Assembly (NCBI GenBank): GCA_008973525.1
Contig: WACJ01000465.1
Coordinates: forward strand, 32,749-96,748
Source of the DNA: Stenopsyche tienmushanensis
Taxonomy: Eukaryota > Arthropoda > Insecta > Trichoptera > Stenopsychidae
DNA length: 64,000 nt
Direction of reading: 5' to 3'
Made by a program: the position numbers and the translations under genes. The notes under the pieces were generated by a model. The model was not told where the DNA came from, ran no database searches, and saw only the letters and a list, made by a program, of their open reading frames with translations. Each line of letters opens with the position of its first letter. Within the stretch, counting starts at the first letter, position 1. Below are positions 62,199 through 64,000 of the stretch, piece by piece.

Positions 62199-64000
62199 GC
62201 AATAGTCGAGTGTAGTAAGTGAGAGACTTATAAAATAAATGATATTTATTCAAGCTTAAAAAAATCATTTTTTGAGTTGATTTTAAACAATAAAGATTAT
62301 GTTTTATTGACACTTTCTCTTTTTTGCACGGTAGTCTTTGGAACATCCCCCGTGGATCTGGTCTAATTTGAAAGCTGTTAAAATATTGAAAGCCAAAGTT
62401 CGATCAAGTTTTGCTTGCATATGAATAAATAACGACTTCACTTAAAAATCACTTGGTCCATCATTTTATTGATTTTGCTCGTACACGAGTGAAATTATTT
62501 ATGGGAAATATTATATAATTTATAAGGCTTTTTTATTTAAAATTATGTTTAAATGATTCAGCATGATTTATTCTAATAAATTCACTATATAGGCACAAAA
62601 TCCTCAGCTGAGAAACACTGCTTAGCATGCTTTTCGTAGGTAGTCAATTAATGGACTCTTAAAATTTTGGAACATTTCCACTCGGCGCACAAGACGGATT
62701 TCAGCAAAAGGACAACAGAATAACCCGTAGTAACAGTTCAGTAGGGTTATTTGGTCTTGGCTGAATCCAGAAATGCGGTGACGCGTGCCGTAATTGTTGA
62801 TTTCGAACCTAATTGTGTTTATTACAGTCGAACGATTTTGTAAAGTTGATAGGGCCAATGGACAGAATCCGGAGCCAGGAAGGCCACTACCCTTATATGT
62901 ACAAAAGCTCCCTTCTTTGGGAAGGCTGTGGCGTAGCCTTCCGCATATGCGGCCTACGGACCAGGGCTTTAATTGCTACTTTGGTCGATACTTTCGAAGT
63001 CTGAGAAACAATTTTATACACAGGATGTATTTACTCAAGTGTTCTAAAACCATTAATTATCATCACAATATTAGGTATATGTTCAAGATCAAAAATGGAC
63101 TTGAAGAAAGTAAGCGCATGGATTATCTCATTAAAAATCCTTCGACAGATTTGATAAATATCTCAAAATAATTAATATTAACACTACAAACTATTCACCA
63201 TAGAATATCGAATGAACATATTCCAATTACCATTAATTTTATCATAAAAATGTACATGTTTGATTTAACTGACAGATCTGCATGCAATTTTGAAGGAATA
63301 TGTTAGTGATACATAATAAACAGAAACAAAGAGTTTGAACTTCATACAAAAGGTACAGAATTTTTTCCGATTAAAAACAACCCACTATTAAAAAGTCAAT
63401 TATCAATAAAGATGGCAATGTTTGAAGGCATTCAATACGATGTAAGTATAAATATTTAGGGAAAACCCAGGTCCTGTGCCATAATTCTTCGCCCTTCTAT
63501 TACATACTGACGAAATAAGCCATTCATTCCGATTCCCTTTGAAGCATTTGAACAATAATTTTCCCGAATTTCACTTGCCCCCAATTGAAATGTTAAGAAC
63601 AATTCGAAAAATTAATTAAAAGTCCAAGGAGAGCTTATTGCTTCTGTTTTATGGGTCGTGCATTAGACAGTCTTAGATAGCACGAATTGCGGTGCACCAC
63701 GAAACGGAGCTAATTCGTCAGACAACCAGTTCTTTTTTTGCGTTTTCCTCTCCCGATGTCTGCACGTGACATTTAACGGAAACATAACGGAAGAACATCC
63801 CATCAGATTACCACTGAGGAGGTAATTACTTCATAAATTATCTCCTCTCCGATCGACCTTCTGCCGAAGCTGATGAGGCAGATGTGGGGTTGCTCTGGGG
63901 ACGCGATATTGTGTACCGATTAGGGTGCTTCGTTTAACCCGATGCTCCAAAATTGATTGAAATGGACCGGAAGCCATTTAATGTGAACTCAATAGAATCG
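62199..64000. other. Unassigned sequence to the window end
   Basis: Islands at 62610-63010 and 63460-64000 are of higher complexity. A 125-codon plus frame (62794-63171) and others are open but resemble no known protein. Confidence 0.35.

Noticed and set aside
1..64000. Search for operons, CRISPR arrays, phage genes or a bacterial defence system
   Set aside because: Composition, lack of long frames and the transposon content are those of an animal genome; no such structure is present.

Overview
This window looks like intergenic (or very long intronic) DNA from an animal genome, most likely an insect. It is strongly A+T-rich, has no long open reading frame and no bacterial gene organisation. 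The recognisable coding traces are all decayed DNA transposons of types common in insects: mariner, hAT, piggyBac, and TTAA-targeting elements with a Mutator-like/Kolobok-like transposase. No host gene, tRNA, rRNA or CRISPR array could be supported. A fly is possible, but the sequence alone does not prove the order.

Layout. 1-9.5 kb: a complete 0.93-kb TTAA-flanked element (1358-2285), a hAT deletion derivative (4267-5208), then unique islands. 9.5-15 kb: a remnant of a Mutator-like/Kolobok-like transposase (9526-10165), a 554-bp TTAA element (copy C1), the tail of another transposase (12205-12364), and a mariner remnant split by a nested hAT copy (13853-15045). 15-24.4 kb: a candidate TGTCA-motif cluster (15.66-15.87 kb), a diverged repeat (17580-17970), a complete hAT copy with an 8-bp target duplication (20029-20964), a short hAT MITE with its own 8-bp duplication (23055-23380), and TTAA element C2. 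26-36.8 kb: three mariner remnants, a diverged TTAA copy abutting C3, a perfect palindrome (31021-31057), a G+C-rich island (34.2-34.6 kb), the inverted partner of the 17.6-kb repeat, and hAT copy 4. 38.9-39.6 kb: a broken gene of an arthropod transposon-like family. 39.6-50.7 kb: mostly unassigned, with one short candidate exon near 41.7 kb and a diverged TTAA copy at 48.6 kb. 50.7-62.2 kb: a mariner deletion derivative, a piggyBac transposase pseudogene, the second 0.93-kb element, TTAA copies C5-C7, a long hairpin at 59.13 kb, and a second copy of the 12.2-kb transposase tail.

The repeats form parasite/host pairs. Four hAT copies share only the ends and the last ~80 codons of a transposase. 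Seven ~430-555-bp TTAA elements have piggyBac-style ends and no coding capacity. One broken piggyBac transposase gene lies in the same window. Between the repeats are stretches of higher-complexity, less A+T-rich sequence that could be regulatory; their function cannot be judged from one genome.
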